Assembly (NCBI GenBank): GCA_030144725.1
Contig: JASKMD010000012.1
Coordinates: 4,699,294 to 4,763,293, forward strand
Direction of reading: 5' to 3'
From: Haematococcus lacustris
Taxonomy: Eukaryota; Chlorophyta; Chlorophyceae; Chlamydomonadales; Haematococcaceae
Length of the DNA stretch: 64,000 nucleotides
Shown piece by piece: positions 22,484 to 32,800 of the stretch; the first letter of the stretch is position 1, and the number at the start of each line of letters is the position of its first letter. A program made the position numbers and the translations under genes. The notes beneath the pieces are model-generated. The model had not been told where the DNA came from. It did no database searches and saw only the letters and a program-made list of their open reading frames with translations.

Positions 22484-25400
22484 ATGGGCGCCAATAAACC
22501 GGATATAGATCTCTTTGACGCTGTCTTAAGTGCGGGCCCTCGGACACCTGACGATATCATGCCTCCGCTCCTGGCGAGGATGCTCGGATCCTTTGCTCGC
22601 CAATCTGGCGTTTCTGTAACATTCCCAGCAGCAGCCATGATGGCTTGCTTTGGCACAGCCATAGGATGCGGGTTCCGTCTGCTCCCAAGCATGAACTCAG
22701 GCTTGAAGGCGTACCCATCGTTTTGGACAGTCATGATCGGAGAGCCTGGGTCAGGTGCGACAGGCAGGGGGAATACATATGTAACATGTTCAATTAATAG
22801 AGAACAAAAAACAACAATTCTCCTTGCAGGCAAAACTCCAACGATGACCCTTGTCTTGAAGGGCCTCCATCTTGCGCAGTTCTGCATTTCAACCAGCAGT
22901 CCGACGAAAAGGTCGAAGAACGAGCGAGTTACATTTCGGGCTGCGTAAGTTACCGCATCACGCGTATTGCACCCTTTCATATACTAACTGTGTTGCGCTG
23001 CCCAGTGCAGAAGACGATGGAGGGAATGTGCGACGAGTTGTCTTCCACCACCAACAAGTCTATGCTTCTTACACATGACGAGTTCAGCACCCTGTACTCC
23101 AGTGCTGGTGAGCCTATTGCCGATCGCTAGTATTCAATACAAATCGTGTGGATCATGACTTCCGCATTTTGTTCCGCATGCTTGTAATTGAATACAATGC
23201 AGGAAAGTACGCTGCAGGCTCCTCTTCTTGTGCCAATGACAAGTCTCAGATGCTGACTCTAGCAAGCGCTGGGCAACTGGTCATCGGTACGAAATCTGGC
23301 GGGAGACAGGTTCTCGAGGCAGAGTGCTACAATCTTTGCATCACCTCCGGCTGCCAGCCTTCTGTCTTTCGCAATCTCATGGTGAACCCCGCCAACATAG
23401 CGGATGGCACCTTGTACCGCTACATTCCTCTCTACGGCACAGCCAACCACAGCTCAGACCGTAAGTTGCGTCTCAGTTTCGGAAATCTGATGCATCAACC
23501 ATCACCCTGCCCCGCACCCTGCACCCCGCACCCTGCCCCCGCACCCTGCCCCCGCACCCTGCCCCCCGCACCCTGCCCCCCGCACCCTGCCCCCCGCACC
23601 CTGCCCCCCGCACCCTGCCCCCCGCACCCTGCCCCCCGCACCCTGCCCCCCGCACCCTGCCCCCCGCACCCTGCCCCCCGCACCCTGCCCCGCACCCTGC
23701 CCCCCGCACCCTGCCCCCCGCACCCTGCCCCCCGCACCCTGCCCCCCGCACCCTGCCCCCCGCACCCTGCCCCCCGCACCCTGCCCCCCGCACCCTGCCC
23801 CCCGTACCCTGCCCCCCGCACCCTGCCCCCCGCTCCCTGCCCCCCGCTCCCTGCCCCCCGCTCCCTGCCCCCCGCTACCCTGCCCTCCCGCTACCCTGCC
23901 CCCCGCACCCTGCCCTGCACCCTGCCCCCTCGCACCCTGCCCCCCGCACCCTGCCCCCCGCACCCTGCCCCCCGCACCCTGCCCCCCGCACCCTGCCCCC
24001 GCGCCCTGCCCCACGCCCCTGCCCCACGCACCCTGCCCCCCGCACCCTGCCCCCCGCACCCTGCCCCCCGCACCCTGCCCCGCACCCTGCCCCCCGCACC
24101 CTGCCCCCCGCACCCTGCCCCCCGCACCCTGCCCCCCGCACCCTGCCCCCCGCACCCTGCCCCCGCACCCTGCCCCCCGCACCCTGCCCCCCGCACCCTG
24201 CCCCCCGCACCCTGCCCCCCGCACCCTGCCCCCCGCACCCTGCCCCCCGCACCCTGCCCCCCGCACCCTGCCCCCCGCACCCTGCCCCCCGCACCCTGCC
24301 CCCCGCACCCTGCCCCCCGCACCCTGCCCCCCGCACCCTGCCCCCCGCACCCTGCCCCCGCACCCTGCCCCCCGCACCCTGCCCCCCGCACCCTGCCCCC
24401 GCACCCTGCCCCCCGCACCCTGCCCCCCGCACCCTGCCCCCCGCACCCTGCCCCCGCACCCTGCCCCGCACCCTGCCCCCGCACCCTGCCCCCCGCACCC
24501 TGCCCCCCGCACCCTGCCCCCCGCACCCTGCCCCCCGCACCCTGCCCCCCGCACCCTGCCCCCCGCACCCTGCCCCCGCACCCTGCCCCCCGCACCCTGC
24601 CCCCCGCACCCTGCCCCCCGCACCCTGCCCCCGCACCCTGCCCCCCGCACCCTGCCCCCCGCACCCTGCCCCGCACCCTGCCCCCCGCACACCCTGCCCC
24701 CGCACCCTGCCCCCCGCTCCCTGCCCCCCGCACCCTGCCCCGCACCCTGCCCTGCACCCTGCCCCCGCACCCTGCCCCCGCACCCTGCCCCCGCACCCTG
24801 CCCCCCGCACCCTGCCCCCTGCACCCTGCCCCCCGCACCCTGCCCCGCACCCTGCCCCCCGCACCCTGCCCCCCGCACCCTGCCCCCCGCACCCTGCCCC
24901 CCGCACCCTGCCCCCCGCACCCTGCCCCCGCACCCTGCCCCCCGCACCCTGCCCCGCACCCTGCCCCCCGCACCCTGCCCCGCACCCTGCCCCCCGCACC
25001 CTGCCCCCGCACCCTGCCCCCCGCACCCTGCCCCCCGCACCCTGCCCCCCGCACCCTGCCCCCCGCACCCTGCCCCCGCACCCTGCACCCCGCACCCTGC
25101 CCCCGCACCCTGCCCCCGCACCCTGCCCCCCGCACCCTGCCCCGCACCCTGCCCCCGCACCCTGCCCCCCGCACCCTGCCCCCCGCACCCTGCCCCCCGC
25201 ACCCTGCCCCCCGCACCCTGCCCCCCGCACCCTGCCCCCCGCACCCTGCCCCCCGCACCCTGCCCCCCGCACCCTGCCCCCCGCACCCTGCCCCCCGCAC
25301 CCTGCCCCCCGCACCCTGCCCCCCGCACCCTGCCCCCCGCACCCTGCCCCCCGCACCCTGCCCCGCACCCTGCCGCACCCTGCCCCCCGCACCCTGCCCC

Positions 25401-26637
25401 CCGCACCCTGCACCCCGCACCCTGCCCCCCGCACCCTGCCCCCCGCATCCCTGCCCCCCGCACCCTGCCCCCCGCCTCCCTGCCCCCCGCACCCTGCCCC
25501 CGCACCCTGCACCCCGCACCCTGCCCCCCGCACCCTGCCCCCCGCACCCTGCCCCCCGCACCCTGCCCCCCGCACCCTGTCCCCCGCACCCTGCCCCCCG
25601 CACCCTGCCCCCCGCACCCTGCCCCCCGCACCCTGCCCCCCGCACCCTGCCCCCCGCACCCTGCCCCCCGCACCCTGCCCCCCGCACCCTGCCCCCCGCA
25701 CCCTGCCCCCCGCACCCTGCCCCCCGCACCCTGCCCCCCGCACCCTGCCCCCGCACCCTGCCCCCCGCTCCCTGCCCCCCGCACCCTGCCCACCCGCACC
25801 CTGCCCCCCGCACCCTGCCCCCCGCACCCTGCCCCCTGCACCCTGCCCCCTGCTCCCTGCCCCCCGCTCCCTGCCCCCCGCACCCTGCCCCCCGCTCCCT
25901 GTCCCCCGCACCCTGCCCCCCGCACCCTGCCCCCCGCACCCTGCACCCCGCACCCAGCACCCCGCACCCTGCCCCCCGCACCCTGCCCTGCCGTGGCGAT
26001 AGGTGTTGATGTGCTGTCACAGCCTGTGCGATAGGTGTTGATATGCTGATACACAGTGGGTGTATACCAGCCTCCTGAATGGTTCCTATGTGCGCAGTTG
26101 CTACAGCAGCTGGTGATGCAGTGGATGCTGGTGCGACAGCTGGTGATGCAGCAGCATGTGGAGACGGGCATGACATCCGCAGTGAGCTTGAAAGGCTGGG
26201 CTTTGCTGAGGAGGTGTATGAGAAGTGGAAACAACTTGATGACTTGCAGCGCATCAACTCCTTTCGGCAGACTGGTATCGGTGCAACACGCAAGCGCCCT
26301 GATTCCAGCATTGTGCAAGATGACAAGCTCACAGGCTTGTGCCGCAGGTGATCCCTTTTGTTAAGCATTCTGCACACCTACACCTTCACATCCATGTTCG
26401 TTTGCAATGGCTATTGACCTCTCATTTACTTGCAGTTTGTGCAATGCCATTGGTGAGCAACGACTGCCTAAGGAGAAACCGCCCAATGGCCTTGGAACCT
26501 CTTTGCCTCCGGTTGTGGCATGCATGGCCCAGGTATGGTACCATCTCTCTCTTGATGATTCTGCCTCAATTGGCAATTCACTCGTAGAAACTAGCACATG
26601 TAAAGTTCAATATTTTGACATGAAACTTGGTACATAG
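22484..26637 (+). CDS. P-loop ATPase-like protein, DUF3987 type
   Basis: Exons: 22484-22754, 22830-22945, about 23012-23106, 23203-23460, 26098-26347 and from 26436 on. Splicing exon 1 to exon 2 produces an intact Walker A motif, GEPGSGKTPT (about residues 86-95), that neither exon holds alone. LLTHDEFSTLY in exon 3 is a candidate Walker B. Later parts read ITSGCQPSVFRNLMVN and DGTLYRYIPLYG, matching the order of motifs in DUF3987 helicase/primase-like proteins of mobile elements. The phases of exons 1-2, 3-4 and 4-5 agree; that of 2-3 does not with the sites I chose, so one boundary is wrong or the copy is damaged. The long intron 4 is nearly all minisatellite. The frame ends at 26637, inside the right end module, so the C-terminus may be lost. 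A role in transposition is inference from its divergent partner. Confidence 0.55.
23507..25990 (+). repeat. Minisatellite (CACCCTGCCCCCCG)n, about 180 units
   Basis: A 14-bp unit with frequent 13- and 12-bp length variants (fewer C) and CTCCCTG or CTGCACC substitutions. It fills the intron between 23460 and 26098 of the P-loop gene. The very long frames across it (PRTLPPAPCPPHPA or GAGCGGQGAGGRVR repeats) arise because the period keeps all frames open. The C-rich strand is +, so the complement is highly G-rich. Confidence 0.95.
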
Positions 26638-26705
26638 CATTTTTAGAACATTGTAAGAGTTATGGTGAAAACCAAAAATCGAGGAAAAATCGGGCTGAGG
26701 AGATA
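26597..26705 (-). repeat. Conserved end module, right copy (inverted)
   Basis: Read on the minus strand it runs GTATCTCCTCAGCC, then CGATTTTTGGTTTTCACC, CTCTTACAATG, GCTATGTACC and AAACTTTACATG-like sequence, in the same order as the modules at 12182 and 42028. Identity is only moderate, but block order and spacing are kept. It directly abuts the palindromic array to its right. Confidence 0.6.
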
Positions 26706-28065
26706 CAGAGTTGTCAGTACTGACAGCCCCCACGTCAGTGCTGACTGATCCACAGTCAGTGCTTACAACCTAACTTTCAGTACTGACTGACCCACTTTCA
26801 GTACTGACTGACCCACTTTCAGTGCTGACTACCTAATTATCAGTGCTGACAACCTAACTGTCAGTGCTGACTACCTAATTATCAGTGCTGACTACCTAAT
26901 TATCAGTGCTGACAACCTAACTGTCAGTGCTGACTGACCAATTTTCAGTGCTGACTACCTAATTATCAGTGCTGACTGACCCACTTTCAGTGCTGACTAC
27001 CTAATTATCAGTGCTAACTACCTAATTATCAGTGCTGACAACCTAACTGTCAGTGCTGACTGACCCATTTTCAGTGCTGACTACCTAATTATCAGTGCTG
27101 ACTACCTAATTATCAGTGCTGACAACCTAACTATCAGTGCTGACTACCTAATTATCAGTGCTGACTACCTAATTATCAGTGCTGACATCCTAACTGTCAG
27201 TGCTGACTACCTAATTATCAGTGCTGACTACCTAATTATCAGTGCTGACAACCTAACTGTCAGTGCTGACTGACCAATTTTCAGTGCTGACTACCTAATT
27301 ATCAGTGCTGACAACCTAACTGTTAGTGCTGACTGACCCACTTTCAGTGCTGACTACCTAATTATCAGTGCTGACAACCTAACTGTCAGTGCTGACTACC
27401 TAATTATCAGTGCTGACTACCTAATTATCAGTGCTGACAACCTAACTGTCAGTGCTGACTGACTTATATTCGGTGCTGACCGATTGACATTCAGTGCTGA
27501 CTGGTTATTATTGACATTCAGTACTGACTGACCAGCGGTCAGTGCTGACTACCTTACTTACAGTGCTAAGTACCTAACTTTCAGTGCTGACTGTCTAACA
27601 TTCAGTGCTGACTGAACCATTGTCAGTGCTGATTGATTAACATTCAGTGCTGACTGACCCATTGGCAGTGCTGACTGAACCATTGTTAGTGCTGACTGTG
27701 TTACCGTCAGTACTGATTGACCCATTGTCAGTACTGACTGACCCATTGTCAGTGCTGACTGACCCACTTTCAGTGCTGACTCACTAACTCTCAGTGCTGA
27801 CTACTTTATTTTCAGTGCTGACTCACTAACTTACAGTGCTGACTACCTATTTTTCAGTGCTGACTGACCGCTTTCAGTGCTGACCACCTTACTTTCAGTG
27901 CTGACTGACCAACTTTCAGTGCTGACCACCTTACTTTCAGTGCTGACTGACCCACTTTCAGTGCTGACTGACTAACTTTCAGTGCTAGCTGAGTAACTTT
28001 TAGTGTTGACCGACTAACTTTCAGTACTGACTTACTAAACTAACTAGCTATGTTGACTTACTAAC
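26706..28065 (+). repeat. Tandem array of TCAGTGCTGAC units, period about 20-21 bp
   Basis: About 65 units of TCAGTGCTGACTACCTAATTA with alternating spacers (ACAACCTAACTG, TGACCCACTT, TGACCAATTT). Units with the exact palindrome TCAGTACTGA concentrate at the left edge and recur near 27520 and 27710-27735. Higher-order pattern: pairs of ACTACCTAATTA units alternate with one ACAACCTAACTG unit in the middle third. The small ORFs inside (for example 27767-27558 on -) are repeat artefacts. Confidence 0.95.
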
Positions 28066-29030
28066 TTATGGATTGCTAAACACCTGCATGATGCACCATC
28101 ACTTCACGGGGATGTTCAGCACATGTCTTGAAAGAAAGGCGACAACAACAACAACACCACAACAAGGGGACAATACAACACACAACGAGGTGACTGCCAC
28201 CACAACTACAAAGTAACAACATAGCTAGGCTGGGCTCCAACATAGCTCGGCTGGGCTCCTGCTGCTGACGCCACGCTTCACCTACCACACAGCAGCTGAC
28301 TTCTGGCTGCACACGTCATGCACCACCTGCCTCATGCTAGCTGCTCACGTCATGCGCCACCTAGGTAGCTGCGCCATATGACTTATGGCGGCGGCTCCTA
28401 GATGAGCCTCCTTGCTGCACATCTTGGCTGTTCCCCTCGGCTGTTTGTTGGCCGCTGCTCCTGGCTGCACTTGGCTGCTGCTCCTGGCTGCAAGTATACA
28501 GGGGCTGCATCGTCGCAGTACCACACAACAGGCGACTCATGGCGGCTCGCTCCATGCACAACCTGCCTCATAGCATGCCTTAACGCACGCCATGTTGCAC
28601 CTGCATGGATCAAAGTGCTATGACCACGATGGGGTGGGGAGTATGGTTGTAGTAGCCTATGCGAGCGCTAGTCCTGTCGCGACACCTCCTGTCTAGTCTG
28701 TCTAGTCGCTGTACCTCCTGGGCTCCTGACTGCTACTGATGGCTTGGGAGGTGTAGGGGGGTGGGGGGTTGAGGGGGGTGGGGGGCCATCTCCAGGCTTC
28801 ACGGCAGGTAGGGAGGGAGGGGGTTGCATCATAGTGCAGGTGGGGGGAGGTTAGTAGGGTGAGGGAAGTGTGGCGGGGCAGAGGGTGAAGGGTGTGACTA
28901 TTGATCCTGCAACAAACAAGGGGCATGCAAGCGTTTAGACTGGGTACATAGAGGCACGTAACTGCAAGGTTAGCTGGGGGCTGGGGTTACCATTTGCTGT
29001 AGTAGGAGTGTGACCATTCTTGATTGTGTG
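28066..29030. other. Unassigned DNA
   Basis: Contains CTCCTGGCTGC-type short repeats and G-rich tracts near 28755-28870. No gene motif was seen on either strand. Confidence 0.5.
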
Positions 29031-29530
29031 NNNNNNNNNNNNNNNNNNNNNNNNNNNNNNNNNNNNNNNNNNNNNNNNNNNNNNNNNNNNNNNNNNNNNN
29101 NNNNNNNNNNNNNNNNNNNNNNNNNNNNNNNNNNNNNNNNNNNNNNNNNNNNNNNNNNNNNNNNNNNNNNNNNNNNNNNNNNNNNNNNNNNNNNNNNNNN
29201 NNNNNNNNNNNNNNNNNNNNNNNNNNNNNNNNNNNNNNNNNNNNNNNNNNNNNNNNNNNNNNNNNNNNNNNNNNNNNNNNNNNNNNNNNNNNNNNNNNNN
29301 NNNNNNNNNNNNNNNNNNNNNNNNNNNNNNNNNNNNNNNNNNNNNNNNNNNNNNNNNNNNNNNNNNNNNNNNNNNNNNNNNNNNNNNNNNNNNNNNNNNN
29401 NNNNNNNNNNNNNNNNNNNNNNNNNNNNNNNNNNNNNNNNNNNNNNNNNNNNNNNNNNNNNNNNNNNNNNNNNNNNNNNNNNNNNNNNNNNNNNNNNNNN
29501 NNNNNNNNNNNNNNNNNNNNNNNNNNNNNN
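29031..29530. other. Assembly gap (500 N)
   Basis: Exactly 500 unknown bases, typical of a placeholder gap of unknown true size. It lies just beyond the last visible exon of the JmjC gene. Confidence 1.
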
Positions 29531-29833
29531 GGACGCAGCTGAGCAAAGCCCAGTGCAGGGTCGGCTGGTGCAGCTGTGTGCAAGCCATGCCAACACCATG
29601 GCCTTACCAAAAGTTTTACTTGTGTGAGGTATAATGTGCAAAGTATTCAGTACAGACAGTATACACACTAATTTACCCATAACATGCATATATTGTGTAA
29701 GGTGAAGGGTCTGTGTTCATTGCCAGAATGTACGGCCAGTCAAGGCAAGGGCCTCAGGAGCAGGCAGGTGGTGGTGAGGGGAAGGTGGGGCGCAGCGCAG
29801 GGAGGGCGGTGCAGGCAGGCAGGGTCAGCTCAC
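29531..29833. other. Intron or gap-edge DNA of the JmjC gene
   Basis: No exon for the second half of the JmjC fold is visible here. GCAGGCAGG-type repeats lie near 29755-29825. Confidence 0.5.
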
Positions 29834-32800
29834 CAGCACATTGACGGCGTCGCTCATGTCCTGGTGCAGCTTTGTGACAGAGTCGCACTCCTCCTCATGC
29901 TCCTGAATCTGCACAACACAACATGACACACACACACATAACTGCAGCACACAGTGTCCTCCTCACCCTGACCCTGTGCTCCACCCTGCCCCGCCCCCTC
30001 CCCCTGTTGGCTACCCCTGCTGCCTCGCCCTCACCCACACTCAACTTTTCTGCTCCTGATTTAGAGACCCTTGCTCACCCTTCACACTCTAGGATTTTGA
30101 AAGTTGCCCCTGATTTTGAATCCCTTGCCCACCCCTCACACTCTAGGACTAGGACTGCCACACAGCACCGCCTGGCCCTGTACCTGAAGCAGGGCTAACC
30201 CATCACTACACCCTCCAACCCAGGCTGAGGCAGCCGCCGCCCTGCCTCACTCCTGAACTAGGCACCCCTCCGCCCCTGCCCCTTCTGCCCCTGCCCTGCC
30301 CCTCAGCCCCGTATGTGCCCCTGCCTCACACCTCCCCCCGCCCCAGCCTTGCCTGACCCATCCCCAGCAGCCCCAAGGCAGCCCCCAGGTCAGCCAGGCT
30401 GCCACTCTTCCGCCCGGCCCTGTCCTGCCTTGGCCCACCTGGCCATAAGCCACGTATGTCTTGGGGCCCAGGTCTGTGGGGTTCGTCCAGCTGGGCATCA
30501 TGGTGGCCAGGTTCAGTGGGCCAGCCGTGGTGTGTGTGTACAGAGGCAGCGGCAGCAGCTCGTGGAAGTCCTGGGGCCAGGAGGGGGTGGCCGGCAGCCA
30601 GGCTGAGCTGAGCAAGCTGTGGCAGGGGCCAGGCACTGGAGGAGCGAAAGTGGACACTGGCACTGGCACGGGCAGGCACTGGGCCCAGGCAGCGCCGGGA
30701 CAGCTGTGGCTCGGGTGCATGTGAGACAGGCTGGTAGGCTGGGCATGCATGGCTGCTAATTATGAGCATGCATGCATGCATGCATGCGGAATCTGCATGG
30801 CGGTCTTACCTGGTTGTGTCGCACCATGCGCTCCCTGAACTCTTGCTCAGGAGGCCAGTCCTTCACCTTGAGCATTCGGGGCCGGCCCTCATCGTCCACC
30901 ACACCTGGGGAACGCCAGCAGCTCAGCCAGTCGGTTGGTCGGTTGGTCAGTTGGTCGGTTGGTTGATCAATCGGTTCGTCAATGAAGCAGTCGAATCAGG
31001 TGACAAGCAGGTCAGGCAAGACTGGGCGCTGCTAGGGCTAGCAAGCGGCACTAAGCGCAGCCCACACTGCTGCTGCTGGATGTGGGTGTTGCTGACTAGA
31101 CGTAACCGTCACGCTACTGTCCTGCCTGTATGCTGGCTGACGCAAATGAGCCTGCGCTGCAGGCTGGACCAGCAGGCCAACAGCCAATCCAGCATCCAGT
31201 GGGGCACTACCAATCCAGTGCGGTCCTGGGCCCCCTGGCCCCCCCCCTAGCCCACCCGCTGTCCTGCCCGCCTGCCCCTACCATTTGCGTAGCCATGGAA
31301 GAATGCAGCCTCGCTCATGTCCTCCGCCTTCCAGGTGCGGCAGTCCAGCACCTGGCAGCCAGCAGGGCAGCAGGACAGGGCAGCTGGGGGCAGGCCCGCA
31401 GGCAGCGCTGCAGATGCGAGAGAGAGGCTGGCTGCAAGGGGGGCGGGGAGGGGACAGCAGCAAGGGTTGAGTAAGGCCAAGCAGGCACGCAGGCAGCGGC
31501 AGGGCTTGGAGCTGAGGTCCGCAGACTGCTGGCGAAGCCCTGAGAGGGGGTCAGGTGGACTTGTCAGCTTCTGTGGGCGGGATACAAAGGTCATTATGCC
31601 CCGTCCACCCCCCCCCCACCCCCTGATGCGCATTGGGCCTCTCACCTTGATCTGAGAGGGGGTCGGGTGGAAGTGCAGGTGGTCACTGTGTGGTGGCCTG
31701 TGGAGCTCCCTCACCTTCACCTCCCACACCTTCTCACACCCTCCCTCCCTTCCCCCCCTCCCACCCCTCTCACCTTCCCACACCTCCCACCCTCCCCACC
31801 CTCCTCCTCCTCCTCCCCCAAAAGAGGGTGGGGTGGACTTGCAAACTAATGTGAGGCGGCTTGCAAAGAGTAGTAGGCTTGTTCTAAACCACCCCAACCC
31901 CACCCCACCCCACCCCCGCCCCCTTCCCCCTGGTCACCTGCAGCCGGACATCCTCCTTGCCAGTCGACCGAGCCGCTGGCCTGGTCTGTGGCGGGGCCCC
32001 TCGAGGGTTCTTGTGCTTCTTGGCCTCAGGGTCGCGTGTGGCGCGCTTCATGACGGCAGGTGTCCAGTTCATGCGTCCGCGAGCCCCGCGCACAATGACT
32101 GGGCAGCGTCGCGACCACAGGCGCCAGAAGAGCTGCAGGGCCAGGGGGTAGGCAGTGATGACGGTAATGGTGATCTCACAAACTGTAATTGTCGTGTAAT
32201 TACAAAATAACGAACTGGATTTTTCTTGTAATGGAAAGGTAATGTAACTGTCAGGTAGGGTATGTCTGCTTGACCTGGGTTAGGCCTTGAAGCTGGGTTA
32301 TAAACCAGGCAGTTATAGGGGCTGTCTTAGCAAGACCGTTGCTTCACAGCTGCCCCTGCCCCTAAGGCCCTGGCGATGCCCCTGAGGCCCTGCCCCTACC
32401 CCCTGCCCCTGAGGCCCTGCCCCTGCCGTTCCCTTTAGAACGAGAGCAGCAGGGCACCAGCGGCAGTGGACCTGCCGCCTGACCTGCTCCCCCCTCCCCC
32501 TGCCGCCTGACCTGCTCCCCCCGGTGGCCTTGCCTGCAGGTTTCGCACGAAGTCAGGGTGACCGGGGATCAGGCTGTCTCTACAGGGCGTGAACACAAAG
32601 TCATCCTCACGCAGCTCTGGGCAGTCGCCCTGCTGTCGGCAGCGCCTCACGTCCTGGAGGGCAAGGCAGGGGCAGGGCCTCAGGGGCAGGGGCAAGGCCT
32701 CAGGGCAAGGGCATATGTAGAGGCAGTGGTAAGGGAGGGGGATGCTGCAGGGTAGTGTGAGGTTGCATGACTGCGGCCAGTGGGAGGTGCAGGAGCAGCG

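Larger units (their letters stand above)
11905..28065. mobile_element. Putative large DNA transposon with array-plus-module inverted ends
   Basis: The left end is a palindromic tandem array (11915-12178) followed inward by a module at 12182-12310. The right end is the same arrangement inverted: a diverged reverse-complement module (26597-26705) and then an outer tandem array (26706-28065). Shared module features, read inward, are GTATCTC, a CGAnTTTTnGTTT block, CTTACAATG and CTATGTACC. Between the ends lie a chromodomain KDZ-like transposase (-) and a P-loop DUF3987-like gene (+) in divergent orientation. Secondary insertions include a LINE fragment, a 344-bp foldback element and satellites. 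The outer limits are approximate and no target-site duplication was identified. Confidence 0.55.

Noticed and set aside
23148..26377. ORFs of up to 953 residues across the CACCCTGCCCCCCG minisatellite
   Set aside because: The array lies in an intron between exons with matching phases; the frames are products of the repeat.
26706..28065. CRISPR-like array
   Set aside because: Spacers are themselves repeated and only about 10 bp long; this is a eukaryotic satellite with no cas genes.
29010..29689. ORFs running through the N gap
   Set aside because: Unknown bases translated as X; no evidence of coding.
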